Origin: Oscillospiraceae bacterium
GTDB lineage: Bacteria > Bacillota > Clostridia > Oscillospirales > Ruminococcaceae
Direction: 5' to 3'
Assembly (NCBI GenBank): GCA_900770285.1
Contig: CAAGJO010000003.1
Span: forward strand, 1 to 64,000
Length of the DNA stretch: 64,000 nt
The translations under genes and the position numbers were made by a program. The first letter of the stretch is position 1. Each line of letters opens with the position of its first letter. Below are positions 30,467 through 39,510 of this stretch, piece after piece. The notes beneath the pieces were generated by a model, which worked only from the letters and a program-made list of their open reading frames with translations, searched no databases and had not been told where the DNA came from.

Positions 30467-32431
30467 ATGAAAACGAAAATAATAAAAAGAATTACATCGG
30501 CAGCATTGGTTTTTGCAATGGTCTTGTCCTGTGCAATGTCAGCAGATATGGAAAGTCTGATGGCTGAGTTAACTGGTACATATGCATATGCAAGCAGTTC
30601 ATCGTCTGTTAATAAGATTTCAGGATTAAAAGTGTCAACATCTGCGTCAAAGGCAGCGCTTTCGTGGAATAAAATTTCAGGTGTAAATGGCTATAAGATC
30701 TATAAATATAACACTAAAAGCAGAAAATACGATGAACTTGCGGCGGTTAAAACCAATAAATATACAGTTTCAAAGCTTTCAGCCTGTAAAACGTATAAAT
30801 TTATGGTAAAAGCATATAAAAAAGTTAATGACAAAACAATATACGGCAAATATGCTGTTGTAACTGCAAGGACAAAGCTAAAACCTGTTACCGGTTTAAA
30901 AAGCACTGCATTAAATAAAACATCATTGTGCCTTTCATGGAATAAAGTAAGCGGTGTTCAGGGGTATGCAGTATACAAATATAGCAGCAATAAATGGGTT
31001 AAATTAAAAAAGCTTTCCGGAAATCAATATACGGTTAATGGTTTAAAAGCTGGAGTGACGTATAAGTTTGCTGTTAAAGGCTATAAAAAGAGCGGCAGTT
31101 CATATGATTATACGAGTACCGCTAATATTTCCGCTTGTCCAAAGCTTAATGCAGTCAGCAATCTTAAAGCATCTGCGGTTACATATGATTCTGTAAACCT
31201 TAGCTGGAATAAAATATCAGGTGCTGCAAAATATTATGTTTATAAATATAATTATGCGAAAAAGAAATATGAGTATGTTGCCTCAACAACAGCGTTGTAT
31301 TATAAGGCAGGGAACTTAAAGGTCGGCACATCATATAAATTTGCCGTTACGGCGGCTAAAACTCTGAGCGGAACAACAGTAAAATCCGACAGACTTTCGT
31401 CTATAAATGTGAAAACAAAAACATATTATAAATTTAACGCAAAACAGAAGGAAGTTTTCAACCAGATCCGTTCTGGAATTCTGAATATGAAAACAACAAT
31501 AAATATCAGCAGCAGCGTGTTAAATAAAAATGATTATGGCAGTATGATGGCTGCTGTCACATACAGCTTGCCGCAGGTTAGTAATCTTTCTGTAAGAAGC
31601 AGTTATATATATGATGACAATAATTGTATTTTTCAGGTTTATCCGGAGTATACTTGCTGCAAGACAACTGAGGAGAAACGAAGGACTGCTCAAAACAATA
31701 TTATAAACAGTATTGCAGCCAAAACAAAGAATATGTCTCAATATGATAAAGTCAAATACTTCCATGACTATATTATAAATAAATGCAGCTATACTGCTTC
31801 GGGAAACAATATATTTTCGGCATACGGGTGTCTGGTTGAAGGACAGGCTGTTTGCCAGGGTTATTCAAATGCTTTTAATTTACTGTGTACAAAAGCCGGA
31901 ATTGCCTGTATAAATGTTACCGGAAATGCTGTAAACCCTAATGGTGAAACTGAAAACCATATGTGGAATATGGTAAAGGTAAATGGACGATGGTATCATA
32001 TAGATGTTACCTGGGATGACCAAAGTGCATTGGACGGCTATATAAGTTATGATTTCTTCTTAACTGACAGTGCTTCTATTTTGAAAGGCAGAAATATTTT
32101 TACAACAAAATTCATATCATATCCTTCTGCTGTAAGTAATGTGGACAATTATTTTGTAAAGAATAAATTATATGTAGATGATAACCAAAGCTATAAAAAA
32201 GTATTTGATTATGCGGCAGATAAAACAGTTAAAAATAAACAGAAATATATAATGATAAGATTTAAAAATCCAAAGGATTATGCTTCTTTTGTGAATAATA
32301 TTAAATCATCATATGTTTTTGATGTTCTGAAAAGCAAAAAGTCTAAATACAAATCCAGCTTAGACTGCAATAATATTAAATATTGCACAAATTCAAATAT
32401 GCTGACCGTAACAATAAAGTTGACCTATTAA
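30467..32431 (+). CDS. secreted protein with three Fn3-like repeats and a transglutaminase-like domain
   Basis: The N-terminus is a signal peptide (basic start, hydrophobic ITSAALVFAMVLSCAMSA). Three fibronectin type III-like repeats follow at about residues 45-135, 140-225 and 226-315, each with an SWNK(I/V)SG strand and a KTYKF or TYKFAVK strand. A transglutaminase-core domain lies at about 320-560: GQAVCQGYSNAF with the likely catalytic Cys463, ENHMWNMVKVNGRWYHIDVTWDD with His and Asp. Such domains in secreted clostridial proteins may act as peptidases, crosslinkers or wall-binding proteins. No sortase motif is seen. It stands alone with its own promoter. Confidence 0.85.
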   Translation: MKTKIIKRITSAALVFAMVLSCAMSADMESLMAELTGTYAYASSSSSVNKISGLKVSTSASKAALSWNKISGVNGYKIYKYNTKSRKYDELAAVKTNKYTVSKLSACKTYKFMVKAYKKVNDKTIYGKYAVVTARTKLKPVTGLKSTALNKTSLCLSWNKVSGVQGYAVYKYSSNKWVKLKKLSGNQYTVNGLKAGVTYKFAVKGYKKSGSSYDYTSTANISACPKLNAVSNLKASAVTYDSVNLSWNKISGAAKYYVYKYNYAKKKYEYVASTTALYYKAGNLKVGTSYKFAVTAAKTLSGTTVKSDRLSSINVKTKTYYKFNAKQKEVFNQIRSGILNMKTTINISSSVLNKNDYGSMMAAVTYSLPQVSNLSVRSSYIYDDNNCIFQVYPEYTCCKTTEEKRRTAQNNIINSIAAKTKNMSQYDKVKYFHDYIINKCSYTASGNNIFSAYGCLVEGQAVCQGYSNAFNLLCTKAGIACINVTGNAVNPNGETENHMWNMVKVNGRWYHIDVTWDDQSALDGYISYDFFLTDSASILKGRNIFTTKFISYPSAVSNVDNYFVKNKLYVDDNQSYKKVFDYAADKTVKNKQKYIMIRFKNPKDYASFVNNIKSSYVFDVLKSKKSKYKSSLDCNNIKYCTNSNMLTVTIKLTY

Positions 32432-32622
32432 AAACATAGATTTAACATAAAAATAAGATAATTGCATTTTGCGGGTAAAGGACATTGAGATTTCTATTGT
32501 TCAGTTACTATTTGTAACCTTGCTGTAATATATAGGATTGTTTTTACTTTCTGATTTTCCGGATTTGTAATCATTGTGCTGCGATTAATACCGCATTGTT
32601 GCATATTTTGTTGGAAAAGCAC
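32432..32622. other. gap without detectable gene
   Basis: This AT-rich stretch between the transglutaminase gene and the polysaccharide operon promoter shows no start codon with a ribosome binding site, no tRNA-like fold and no clear terminator. The transglutaminase transcript therefore has no obvious end signal. Confidence 0.5.
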
Positions 32623-32651
32623 TTGAATTTTACCATAAAAAGTTGTATAAT
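32623..32651 (+). promoter_or_regulatory. promoter of the surface polysaccharide operon
   Basis: TTGAAT (32623-32628) and TATAAT (32646-32651) with a 17-base spacer. The mRNA would have an untranslated leader of about 160 bases before the first gene at 32820, long enough for post-initiation control; no known leader motif is recognised. Confidence 0.65.
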
Positions 32652-32819
32652 ATAATTATGTATTGTAATCTATCTGACTTTCTTAATGTGTTATAGTAAT
32701 AGTATTTATGTACGAAAATATGGTGAATATTTTACTTTTTTGTGGACTTATTTTATACTAAACTATTAATATGTTTAAGCATGTCGTTATATAACACTAT
32801 AAAAAACCGGGGCAGATTT

Positions 32820-33758
32820 ATGAATATTTTGATTTTAGGGGCAGCGAGTTTTGTTGGAAAAAATCTTACAATAGAGCTTGCTAAAGATTTGGATAATAAC
32901 ATCACACTTGTGGATGTAAGCAAAGATTATTTTTCTCATATAGACTCAATTCATTCTGAGAATATACATGTAAAAGAATCTGCTTTTATGTCAGATACTA
33001 ATTTTGATGAATTGCTGGAAAATCAAGATGTTGTGTATCATTTAGTCAGTACTAATGTTCCTGCCACATCAAATCAGTATATATCTCAGGAAATAAACTC
33101 CAACCTGGTTTTTTCAGATAATTTGCTTAAGTCATGCGTAAAATGCGGTGTACAAAAAGTCGTGTTTACTTCTTCGGGCGGTGCTGTGTATGGAAAAGAA
33201 ACCGAATGTCCAATTAAAGAGGATACAATAACTAATCCAATTTCATCTTACGGCGTTCAGAAGATTACTATAGAAAAACTGCTGTATTTGTATAGATATA
33301 TTTACGGCTTGGACTATCGGATTATTCGTTTGGCAAATCCTTATGGACCGTATCAAAGACCGAATGGAACTCTTGGCGTGGTGACAAATTTTGTTTATAA
33401 GGCACTTAAAGGTGAGAAAATAACGGTTTACGGAGACGGCTCTGTAGTTCGTGACTTTATTTATATTAATGACGCCGTAAGGGCTATAATGAAAATTTCA
33501 GACGGAGAGAACAAGCATCATATATTTAATGTCGGATGTGGATACGGAACAAGTATAAAACAGCTGCTGTGTATTATTTCCCAAGCCTTGAATCTGGAGC
33601 TTGACGTTACATATAAAGAGGGCAGGAAAGCGGATGTGCCTGTTAATTACTTGGATATATCAAGATATGAGAAATATTATGGTAAGCTGAACCCCGTTTC
33701 ACTAAGCGAAGGTGTGAAACTTACAGCTGAATTTCTGAAACAATATTATAATATATGA
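32820..33758 (+). CDS. NAD-dependent nucleotide-sugar epimerase/dehydratase
   Basis: The ATG at 32820 gives MNILILGAASFVGKN, the Rossmann first strand and GxxxxxG turn; upstream in-frame codons are not credible. The short-chain dehydrogenase features are FTSSGGAVYGKE (Ser), SSYGVQKITIEKL (YxxxK) and RLANPYGPYQRPNGTLGVV. The 312 residues fit GalE-like UDP-sugar 4-epimerases. GGGG about ten bases before the ATG is a modest ribosome binding site. As first gene of the operon it should make an activated sugar for the polymer; the exact sugar is not determinable. Confidence 0.88.
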   Translation: MNILILGAASFVGKNLTIELAKDLDNNITLVDVSKDYFSHIDSIHSENIHVKESAFMSDTNFDELLENQDVVYHLVSTNVPATSNQYISQEINSNLVFSDNLLKSCVKCGVQKVVFTSSGGAVYGKETECPIKEDTITNPISSYGVQKITIEKLLYLYRYIYGLDYRIIRLANPYGPYQRPNGTLGVVTNFVYKALKGEKITVYGDGSVVRDFIYINDAVRAIMKISDGENKHHIFNVGCGYGTSIKQLLCIISQALNLELDVTYKEGRKADVPVNYLDISRYEKYYGKLNPVSLSEGVKLTAEFLKQYYNI

Positions 33759-33775
33759 GAAGGTGAAGGTCAAAA

Positions 33776-34666
33776 ATGAAAGGCATTATATTAGCCGGAG
33801 GTGCCGGTACAAGATTATACCCGTTGACTATGGTTACATCAAAACAGCTCCTTCCGGTATATGATAAACCTATGATATATTACCCGCTGTCAACCTTAAT
33901 GCTGGCAGGCATTAGAGATATTCTGATTATTTCTACACCGGAGGATACTTCAAGGTTTAAACTCTTGTTGGGTGATGGCCATCAGTTTGGAATAAGCCTT
34001 TCTTATGCAGTACAGCCGTCCCCTGACGGTTTGGCACAGGCTTTCATTATTGGTGAGGAGTTTATCGGAAATGAACCGTGCGCAATGATTCTCGGAGATA
34101 ATATTTTTTACGGCAATGGTTTTTCACATACATTGCAGCACTGTGTTGAAAAAGCAGAGGATGGCTATGCAACGGTGTTTGGATATTTCGTGAGCGACCC
34201 TGAACGATTTGGTATCGTTGAATTTGATGAAAATGGAAAAGTCCTTTCTGTTGAAGAAAAACCGAAAAAGCCAAAGAGCAACTATGCAATTACAGGTCTT
34301 TATTTCTATCCCGCAAATGTAAGCCGTATGGCCAAAGAAGTTGTTCCGTCTGCTCGCGGTGAGCTTGAAATTACATCTCTCAATGATATGTATTTGAAAA
34401 AAGACCTGTTGAATGTTGAACTTTTGGGACGTGGTTTTGCATGGCTTGATACGGGAACTATGGAGAGTCTCCTTGAGGCTTCGGAATTTATACATATGGT
34501 AGAAAAAAGACAGGGTATTGAAATTTCTGCTCCTGAAGAAATAGCATTCAGAAATCAGTGGATTACTAAACAAGAACTTCTTAAATCTGCCAGAAAATAT
34601 GGGAAATCTTCTTATGGTGTGCATTTAAAGACGGTTGCTGAGGGTAAGATTTATCATACCGTTTAA
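33776..34666 (+). CDS. rmlA: glucose-1-phosphate thymidylyltransferase
   Basis: It makes dTDP-glucose from glucose-1-phosphate and dTTP. MKGIILAGGAGTRLYPLT is the nucleotide-binding start; VTSKQLLPVYDKPMIYYPL, ALILGDNIFYG-like (CAMILGDNIFYGNGF), SVEEKPKKPKSNYAITGLYF and AWLDTGTMESLLEA complete the family pattern. The 296 residues match RmlA/RfbA. GAAGGTGAAGG precedes the ATG. rmlB follows 30 bases later; rmlC and rmlD are absent from the window. Confidence 0.95.
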   Translation: MKGIILAGGAGTRLYPLTMVTSKQLLPVYDKPMIYYPLSTLMLAGIRDILIISTPEDTSRFKLLLGDGHQFGISLSYAVQPSPDGLAQAFIIGEEFIGNEPCAMILGDNIFYGNGFSHTLQHCVEKAEDGYATVFGYFVSDPERFGIVEFDENGKVLSVEEKPKKPKSNYAITGLYFYPANVSRMAKEVVPSARGELEITSLNDMYLKKDLLNVELLGRGFAWLDTGTMESLLEASEFIHMVEKRQGIEISAPEEIAFRNQWITKQELLKSARKYGKSSYGVHLKTVAEGKIYHTV

Positions 34667-34696
34667 AAAATAAAAGATAAAGGAATATATACATAT

Positions 34697-35722
34697 ATGA
34701 AACAGACAGTCATAGTAACCGGCGGCGCCGGATTTATAGGTTCAAATTTTGTATTTCATATGCTTGATACATACCCTGATTACAGAATTGTTTGCTTGGA
34801 CAAGCTGACTTATGCAGGTAATTTGTCCACTCTTGCTTCTGTAATGGATAATCCGAATTTTAGATTTGTAAAAGGGGACATTTGCGACCGTGACGCAGTT
34901 TATAAGCTGTTTGAAGAGGAATGCCCTGATATTGTTGTTAATTTTGCAGCAGAATCTCACGTTGACCGCTCTATTGAAGATCCGGGTATCTTTTTGCAGA
35001 CAAATATCATGGGTACAGCTACATTAATGGATGCTTGCAGAAAATATGGTATAAAAAGATTTCATCAGGTAAGTACAGATGAGGTATATGGTGATTTACC
35101 TTTGGACAGACCTGATTTGTTCTTTACTGAGGAAACTCCTGTTCACACAAGCAGTCCGTATAGCAGTTCCAAAGCGTCAGCAGATTTACTTGTCCTTGCA
35201 TATTACAGAACCTATGGTCTTCCTGTTTCCATAAGCCGCTGTTCTAATAACTATGGTCCGTATCAGTTCCCTGAAAAGCTGATACCTCTTATGATTGCCA
35301 ATGCTTTGAATGACAAACCTCTGCCTGTATATGGTGAGGGTCTGAATGTGCGTGACTGGCTTTATGTGGAGGATCACTGTAAGGCTATAGATTTAATTAT
35401 ACATAAAGGACGTGTCGGCGAGGTATATAACGTAGGCGGACATAATGAGATGAAGAATATTGACATAGTAAAGATTATTTGCAGGGAAATTGGCAAACCA
35501 GAGTCACTGATTACTCATGTCACTGATCGTAAAGGCCATGATTTGCGTTATGCCATTGATCCCGAAAAAATTCACAGTGAGCTTGGCTGGCTGCCTGAAA
35601 CTATGTTTAATGACGGTATCCAAAAGACAATAAAATGGTATCTGGATAACCGGGAATGGTGGGAAGACATAATTTCTGGTGAATATCAGAACTACTATGA
35701 AAAAATGTATAAAAACAGATAA
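34697..35722 (+). CDS. rmlB: dTDP-glucose 4,6-dehydratase
   Basis: It converts dTDP-glucose to dTDP-4-keto-6-deoxyglucose with bound NAD. VTGGAGFIGSNFV is the NAD loop; NFAAESHVDRSIEDP and VSTDEVYGDL (catalytic Thr-Asp-Glu), SPYSSSKASADLL (YxxxK) and SRCSNNYGPYQFPEKLIPL are diagnostic. The 341 residues match RmlB. With rmlA it supplies a 6-deoxy-keto sugar; the final sugar depends on rmlC/rmlD or other enzymes elsewhere. Confidence 0.95.
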   Translation: MKQTVIVTGGAGFIGSNFVFHMLDTYPDYRIVCLDKLTYAGNLSTLASVMDNPNFRFVKGDICDRDAVYKLFEEECPDIVVNFAAESHVDRSIEDPGIFLQTNIMGTATLMDACRKYGIKRFHQVSTDEVYGDLPLDRPDLFFTEETPVHTSSPYSSSKASADLLVLAYYRTYGLPVSISRCSNNYGPYQFPEKLIPLMIANALNDKPLPVYGEGLNVRDWLYVEDHCKAIDLIIHKGRVGEVYNVGGHNEMKNIDIVKIICREIGKPESLITHVTDRKGHDLRYAIDPEKIHSELGWLPETMFNDGIQKTIKWYLDNREWWEDIISGEYQNYYEKMYKNR

Positions 35723-35736
35723 AGAAAGATAAGCCA

Positions 35737-36852
35737 ATGGAAAGAATAGCTGTTGTAATGGGAAAAATGCATTCCGGCGGGAAGAAAAATCTCGTTATGG
35801 AATACTACAGAAATATAGATCGCTCTAAAATTCAGTTCGATTTTATATGCGATGCAGATTCCAATGCAATCCCAAAAGATGAAATAAAAGAGCTTGGAGG
35901 AAGAGTTTACGAAATTGCTCCATATCAGCATATTTTTAAGAACATGAGTGATATGCGTAAAATTTGCAAATCCAATAATTATAAGATAATGCATTCTTAT
36001 AACGGCACTATGAATTTGTTCTCCATGTTTGTTGGCTGGCTGACTCATATTCCTGTCAGAATAAATGAGAGCATTTCTATGGGTCACAGTGCTGATAAGA
36101 AAACAATTTTAAAGAACATCCTTAAACCGTTTTCAAGAATGTTTGCCACGCATTTTATGTCAAATGGAGAAGTCTGCGGCAGGTGGCAGTTTGGAGATAA
36201 ATTATATAATGAAGGCAAAGTAAAAGTCTTCAAGACAGTGATTAATACTGATATCAATAAATTTGACCCTGAAGTCAGGGCCAGAACCCGTGCAGAATAT
36301 GGCATTGAGGACAATATTGTAATCGGACATATAGGTCGTTTGACCGAACAGAAAAATACTCTTTTTATTATTGATATATTCAATGAAATTATAAAGCAGG
36401 AGCCAAAGGCAAAGCTGCTTATTATTGGTGACGGAAACCTTCGTGAGGCAATGCTTGATAAAATCAAGTCTTACGGAATTTCTGGAAATATTCTTTACTT
36501 GGGAAGAAGAGAAGATATACAGCAGTTTTATAATGCAATGGATTGTTTTCTGCTTCCCAGTCTTTATGAAGGCTTGCCGGTAGTTGGGGTTGAAGCTGAA
36601 AACTGTGGTTTGCCAATGTTTTTCTCAACAGAAATTCCAAAGGAATCCAGTGCTTGTCCTGATCTGGGACATTTTATCAGTTTGGATAAAAGTGCTAAGG
36701 AATGGGCTGACGAGGTTTTGAAAGCAGCAAAGAAAAGTATTGGCAAGAGAACAGGAAGAACCGAAGAGGTAAAAGCAGCAGGCTTTGATTCCGCTATTGA
36801 GGCAGAAAAACTTCTTGATTATTATGAAAATGTTCTTTCTGAAATAAAATAA
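35737..36852 (+). CDS. glycosyltransferase family 1/4 (GT-B fold)
   Basis: The protein resembles EpsF-like transferases: N-terminal MGKMHSGGKKNLVMEYYRNI and FDFICDAD, then a C-terminal GT4 domain with IGHIGRLTEQKNTLFIIDIF, LLIIGDGNLREAM, and PSLYEGLPVVGVEAENCGLP with the conserved EGLP...E donor-binding residues. It adds a sugar to the lipid-linked repeat unit in the cytoplasm. The usual first glycine loop reads SGGKKN, slightly different from SGGVE/GGAE forms. A similar transferase is encoded at 38387. Confidence 0.9.
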   Translation: MERIAVVMGKMHSGGKKNLVMEYYRNIDRSKIQFDFICDADSNAIPKDEIKELGGRVYEIAPYQHIFKNMSDMRKICKSNNYKIMHSYNGTMNLFSMFVGWLTHIPVRINESISMGHSADKKTILKNILKPFSRMFATHFMSNGEVCGRWQFGDKLYNEGKVKVFKTVINTDINKFDPEVRARTRAEYGIEDNIVIGHIGRLTEQKNTLFIIDIFNEIIKQEPKAKLLIIGDGNLREAMLDKIKSYGISGNILYLGRREDIQQFYNAMDCFLLPSLYEGLPVVGVEAENCGLPMFFSTEIPKESSACPDLGHFISLDKSAKEWADEVLKAAKKSIGKRTGRTEEVKAAGFDSAIEAEKLLDYYENVLSEIK

Positions 36853-36872
36853 TTAATAGCTTTTGGATATGA

Positions 36873-37391
36873 ATGGAGGAAACGATTCTGGTACTTATGA
36901 AGATATGGTGTCATATTATCGCAGCTATAAAAAAGATATGGTACAAAATCGTTAACGGAAACAGAGTATCTTTTGGAAGGGAGACTACTTTTCGCAAAGG
37001 ATTTAGCTTAGTTATTGATAAAAACGGTACGGTTGAAATTGGCGACAATTGTTTTTTCAATAATGGGTGTTCAATTAATTGCCTGAATTCAGTTGAAATT
37101 GGTGCAGGTACTATTTTTGGTGAAAATGTTAAAGTTTATGATCATAATCACCGTTTTGCGGATTTTAATCAGCCCATAAAATCGCAGGGGTATTCTGTTG
37201 GCAGCATTAAAATCGGAAAGCACTGCTGGATAGGAAGCAATGCTGTTATTCTTAAAGGTGCTGAAATAGGAGACAACTGCGTTATAGGTGCCGGATGTGT
37301 AATATCAGGAAGAATTGACAGCGGAAATATTGTTAAAATGCCCTGTGATTACGTTGTTGAACCTATAAGGGAGGATACTAAAAATGAATGA
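36873..37391 (+). CDS. left-handed beta-helix (hexapeptide) acyltransferase
   Basis: From about residue 45 the protein is a hexapeptide-repeat acyltransferase: VEIGDNCFFNNGCSI, VEIGAGTIFGENVKVYDHNHRF with a likely catalytic His, then IGKHCWIGSNAVILKGAEIGDNCVIGAGCVI. It likely O-acetylates a sugar of the polysaccharide. The start is uncertain: the ATG at 36873, or the ATG at 36897 which lies about 16 bases after GGAGG. The end overlaps the next gene by eight bases. Confidence 0.85.
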   Translation: MEETILVLMKIWCHIIAAIKKIWYKIVNGNRVSFGRETTFRKGFSLVIDKNGTVEIGDNCFFNNGCSINCLNSVEIGAGTIFGENVKVYDHNHRFADFNQPIKSQGYSVGSIKIGKHCWIGSNAVILKGAEIGDNCVIGAGCVISGRIDSGNIVKMPCDYVVEPIREDTKNE

Positions 37392-38367
37392 TTTAGTATC
37401 TGTAATTGTTCCTGTATATAGGGTGGAAGAAAACTTGCTGCGAAAATCAATCGAAAGCATAATTGAGCAAACACATAAGGAAATAGAAGTACTTATAGTA
37501 GACGACGGTTCGCCTGACAACTGCGGCAAAATATGTGATGAATATGCATATGCGGATACAAGAGTTAAGGTTTTTCACACAGAAAACGGCGGCGTGTCCA
37601 GTGCAAGAAATTTCGCGTTAGCCCGTTCCAAGGGAAACTATATATTCTTTGTTGACAGCGATGATTATATTGAAAATAATACAATTGAACAGCTTTTAAA
37701 GGCTATAAAAGAAAATGATACAGATTGTGCAATGTGTGCGGCTAATCATATTGACGAAGATAATATGGAAGGCAATGCAAAATATGCACATTCTGATAAT
37801 AAAGTGATTTTACATCAAAAGGAAGCTGTTGAAGCGCTGTGCTATATGGAACAGCCTTTTGAAAGCTATGAGTTTACTGCAATTTGGGGATGTCTTTATA
37901 AACGGGAAATTATCGGTTCGATTCGCTTTAATACAAAAATGAGAATAGGAGAAGACTTTGAGTTTAAATACCGGGTCTTCTTGAATATAAATTCTGTAGT
38001 TTGTCTTGAAGACAAACTATACAATTATTTGATAAGAAGTAAAAGTGCAATGAGAAATGGTTTTGATTTGAATAAGGTTGATTCTGTGATTGAATTGCAA
38101 AACCTGTTAAGATCTGATGCTGCACTTAATGAATACAAATCTGCTTTGCAGTCACGAATAGCCAATATTGCTATTGTTGTTCTTTTTATGATACCTGTTA
38201 AAAAGGATTATAAAAAATACCGTGAACCAATCAAGAGATTTTTGAAGCAAAACCGCAGAGATGTTATACGAAACCCTAAAACGAGGAAAAAGGTAAAGAT
38301 TTCTTTGCTTATGTCTTATTTCGGTTTTGATTTGGTTCAGAAATTGTTTTTTACAGTTAAAGGGTAA
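37384..38367 (+). CDS. glycosyltransferase family 2
   Basis: A GT-A fold transferase: SVIVPVYRVEENLLRKSIES at the start, EVLIVDDGSPDNCGKICDEY, GGVSSARNFALARSKGNYIFFVDSDDYI with the DxD metal motif near residue 95, and a later acidic pair in RIGEDFEFKYR. The remaining 120 residues are helical and basic. It probably builds the lipid-linked repeat unit. GGGAGG lies before the ATG, inside the acyltransferase gene end. Confidence 0.92.
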   Translation: MNDLVSVIVPVYRVEENLLRKSIESIIEQTHKEIEVLIVDDGSPDNCGKICDEYAYADTRVKVFHTENGGVSSARNFALARSKGNYIFFVDSDDYIENNTIEQLLKAIKENDTDCAMCAANHIDEDNMEGNAKYAHSDNKVILHQKEAVEALCYMEQPFESYEFTAIWGCLYKREIIGSIRFNTKMRIGEDFEFKYRVFLNINSVVCLEDKLYNYLIRSKSAMRNGFDLNKVDSVIELQNLLRSDAALNEYKSALQSRIANIAIVVLFMIPVKKDYKKYREPIKRFLKQNRRDVIRNPKTRKKVKISLLMSYFGFDLVQKLFFTVKG

Positions 38368-38386
38368 TATATTGAGGAGATAGTTA

Positions 38387-39490
38387 ATGGTTAAAGTTCT
38401 ACATGAGCTGTCGGCACTTGATGGCGGAGGTATTGCAAAATTAGTTTATGACTATTATTTGCATATGGATCATGATAAAATACATTTTGATTTTTTGATT
38501 TATGATTATTATGATGAAGGCATTTATGAACAGCCTTTAAAGAATTTGGGATGTAATATCTACAAGATACCAAGAATAAAAAAAGACAAAAAGGGATATC
38601 TCAGAGGAATGGAGAAGGTCATAAAAGAAGGAAATTATGATGTTGTTCATTCACATATGGGTTCAAGAGGTCTTTTTGCTATGTACTTTGGCAAAAAATA
38701 CGGCGTTAAAATGAGAATAGTACATTCTCATATTGCATTTGAACCGGTTTCATCTTTGAAGCGTAAATTTAATTGTGTATTGGCAAAAATTGCAAAGCAT
38801 TATGCCACCGATCTTTTTGCATGCGGACAGGATGCAGGGGTGTATATGTGGGGCAGAAAGGCTGCCGAAAACGGGAAAGTGCACATAATGACAAATGCGG
38901 TTGATACAGAAAAATTCAAATTTTCCAAAGAGATTAGGGATAAGAAGAGAGAAGAAATTGGCGTGGACGGAAAGCTGGTAATTGGAATTGTCGGACGGCT
39001 TTCAGAACAGAAAAATTATCCCTTTCTTTTTGCGTCATATAAAAAGCTCTTGGAAAAGAGAAATGATACAGTTCTGGTGATTGTCGGAAGAGGACTTGAC
39101 GAAGAAAAGATAAAAGCACAGGCTAAGAATATGGGGTTGCAGGATTCAATTAAATTCCTTGGAATACGTTCTGATGTTGCTGAGCTTTTAAATGCTTTTG
39201 ATGTGTTCGTTCTTCCGTCGCTTTATGAAGGGCTGCCTGTGGTATTAATTGAAGCACAAGCAAACGGTGTGCAGGAAATTGTATCAGACAGGGTTACTTC
39301 AGAAATGGACATTACTGATTTGATAAGATTTCTGCCAATAGAGGGAACTGAAAATGATTGGGCGGAGGCTATGGCTTTGTGCAAAGACAACAGCTCCGTC
39401 AGAGAAAAATACAGCCAGCAGGTATCTGAAGCCGGATATGATATCAGGGTGGAAAGCAAAAAAATGCAAGATTATTATCTTGGAATTTGA
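38387..39490 (+). CDS. glycosyltransferase family 1/4 (GT-B fold)
   Basis: The 367-residue protein has LSALDGGGIAKLVYDYYLHM near the start and the GT4 signature later: VIGIVGRLSEQKNYPFLFASY, LVIVGRGLDEEKIK, FVLPSLYEGLPVVLIEAQANG. It is EpsF-like and paralogous to the 35737 gene, so the two likely form different linkages in the same repeat unit. GAGGAGA precedes the ATG. Confidence 0.9.
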   Translation: MVKVLHELSALDGGGIAKLVYDYYLHMDHDKIHFDFLIYDYYDEGIYEQPLKNLGCNIYKIPRIKKDKKGYLRGMEKVIKEGNYDVVHSHMGSRGLFAMYFGKKYGVKMRIVHSHIAFEPVSSLKRKFNCVLAKIAKHYATDLFACGQDAGVYMWGRKAAENGKVHIMTNAVDTEKFKFSKEIRDKKREEIGVDGKLVIGIVGRLSEQKNYPFLFASYKKLLEKRNDTVLVIVGRGLDEEKIKAQAKNMGLQDSIKFLGIRSDVAELLNAFDVFVLPSLYEGLPVVLIEAQANGVQEIVSDRVTSEMDITDLIRFLPIEGTENDWAEAMALCKDNSSVREKYSQQVSEAGYDIRVESKKMQDYYLGI

Positions 39491-39510
39491 TAATAGATTG
39501 GAAGAAAAAT

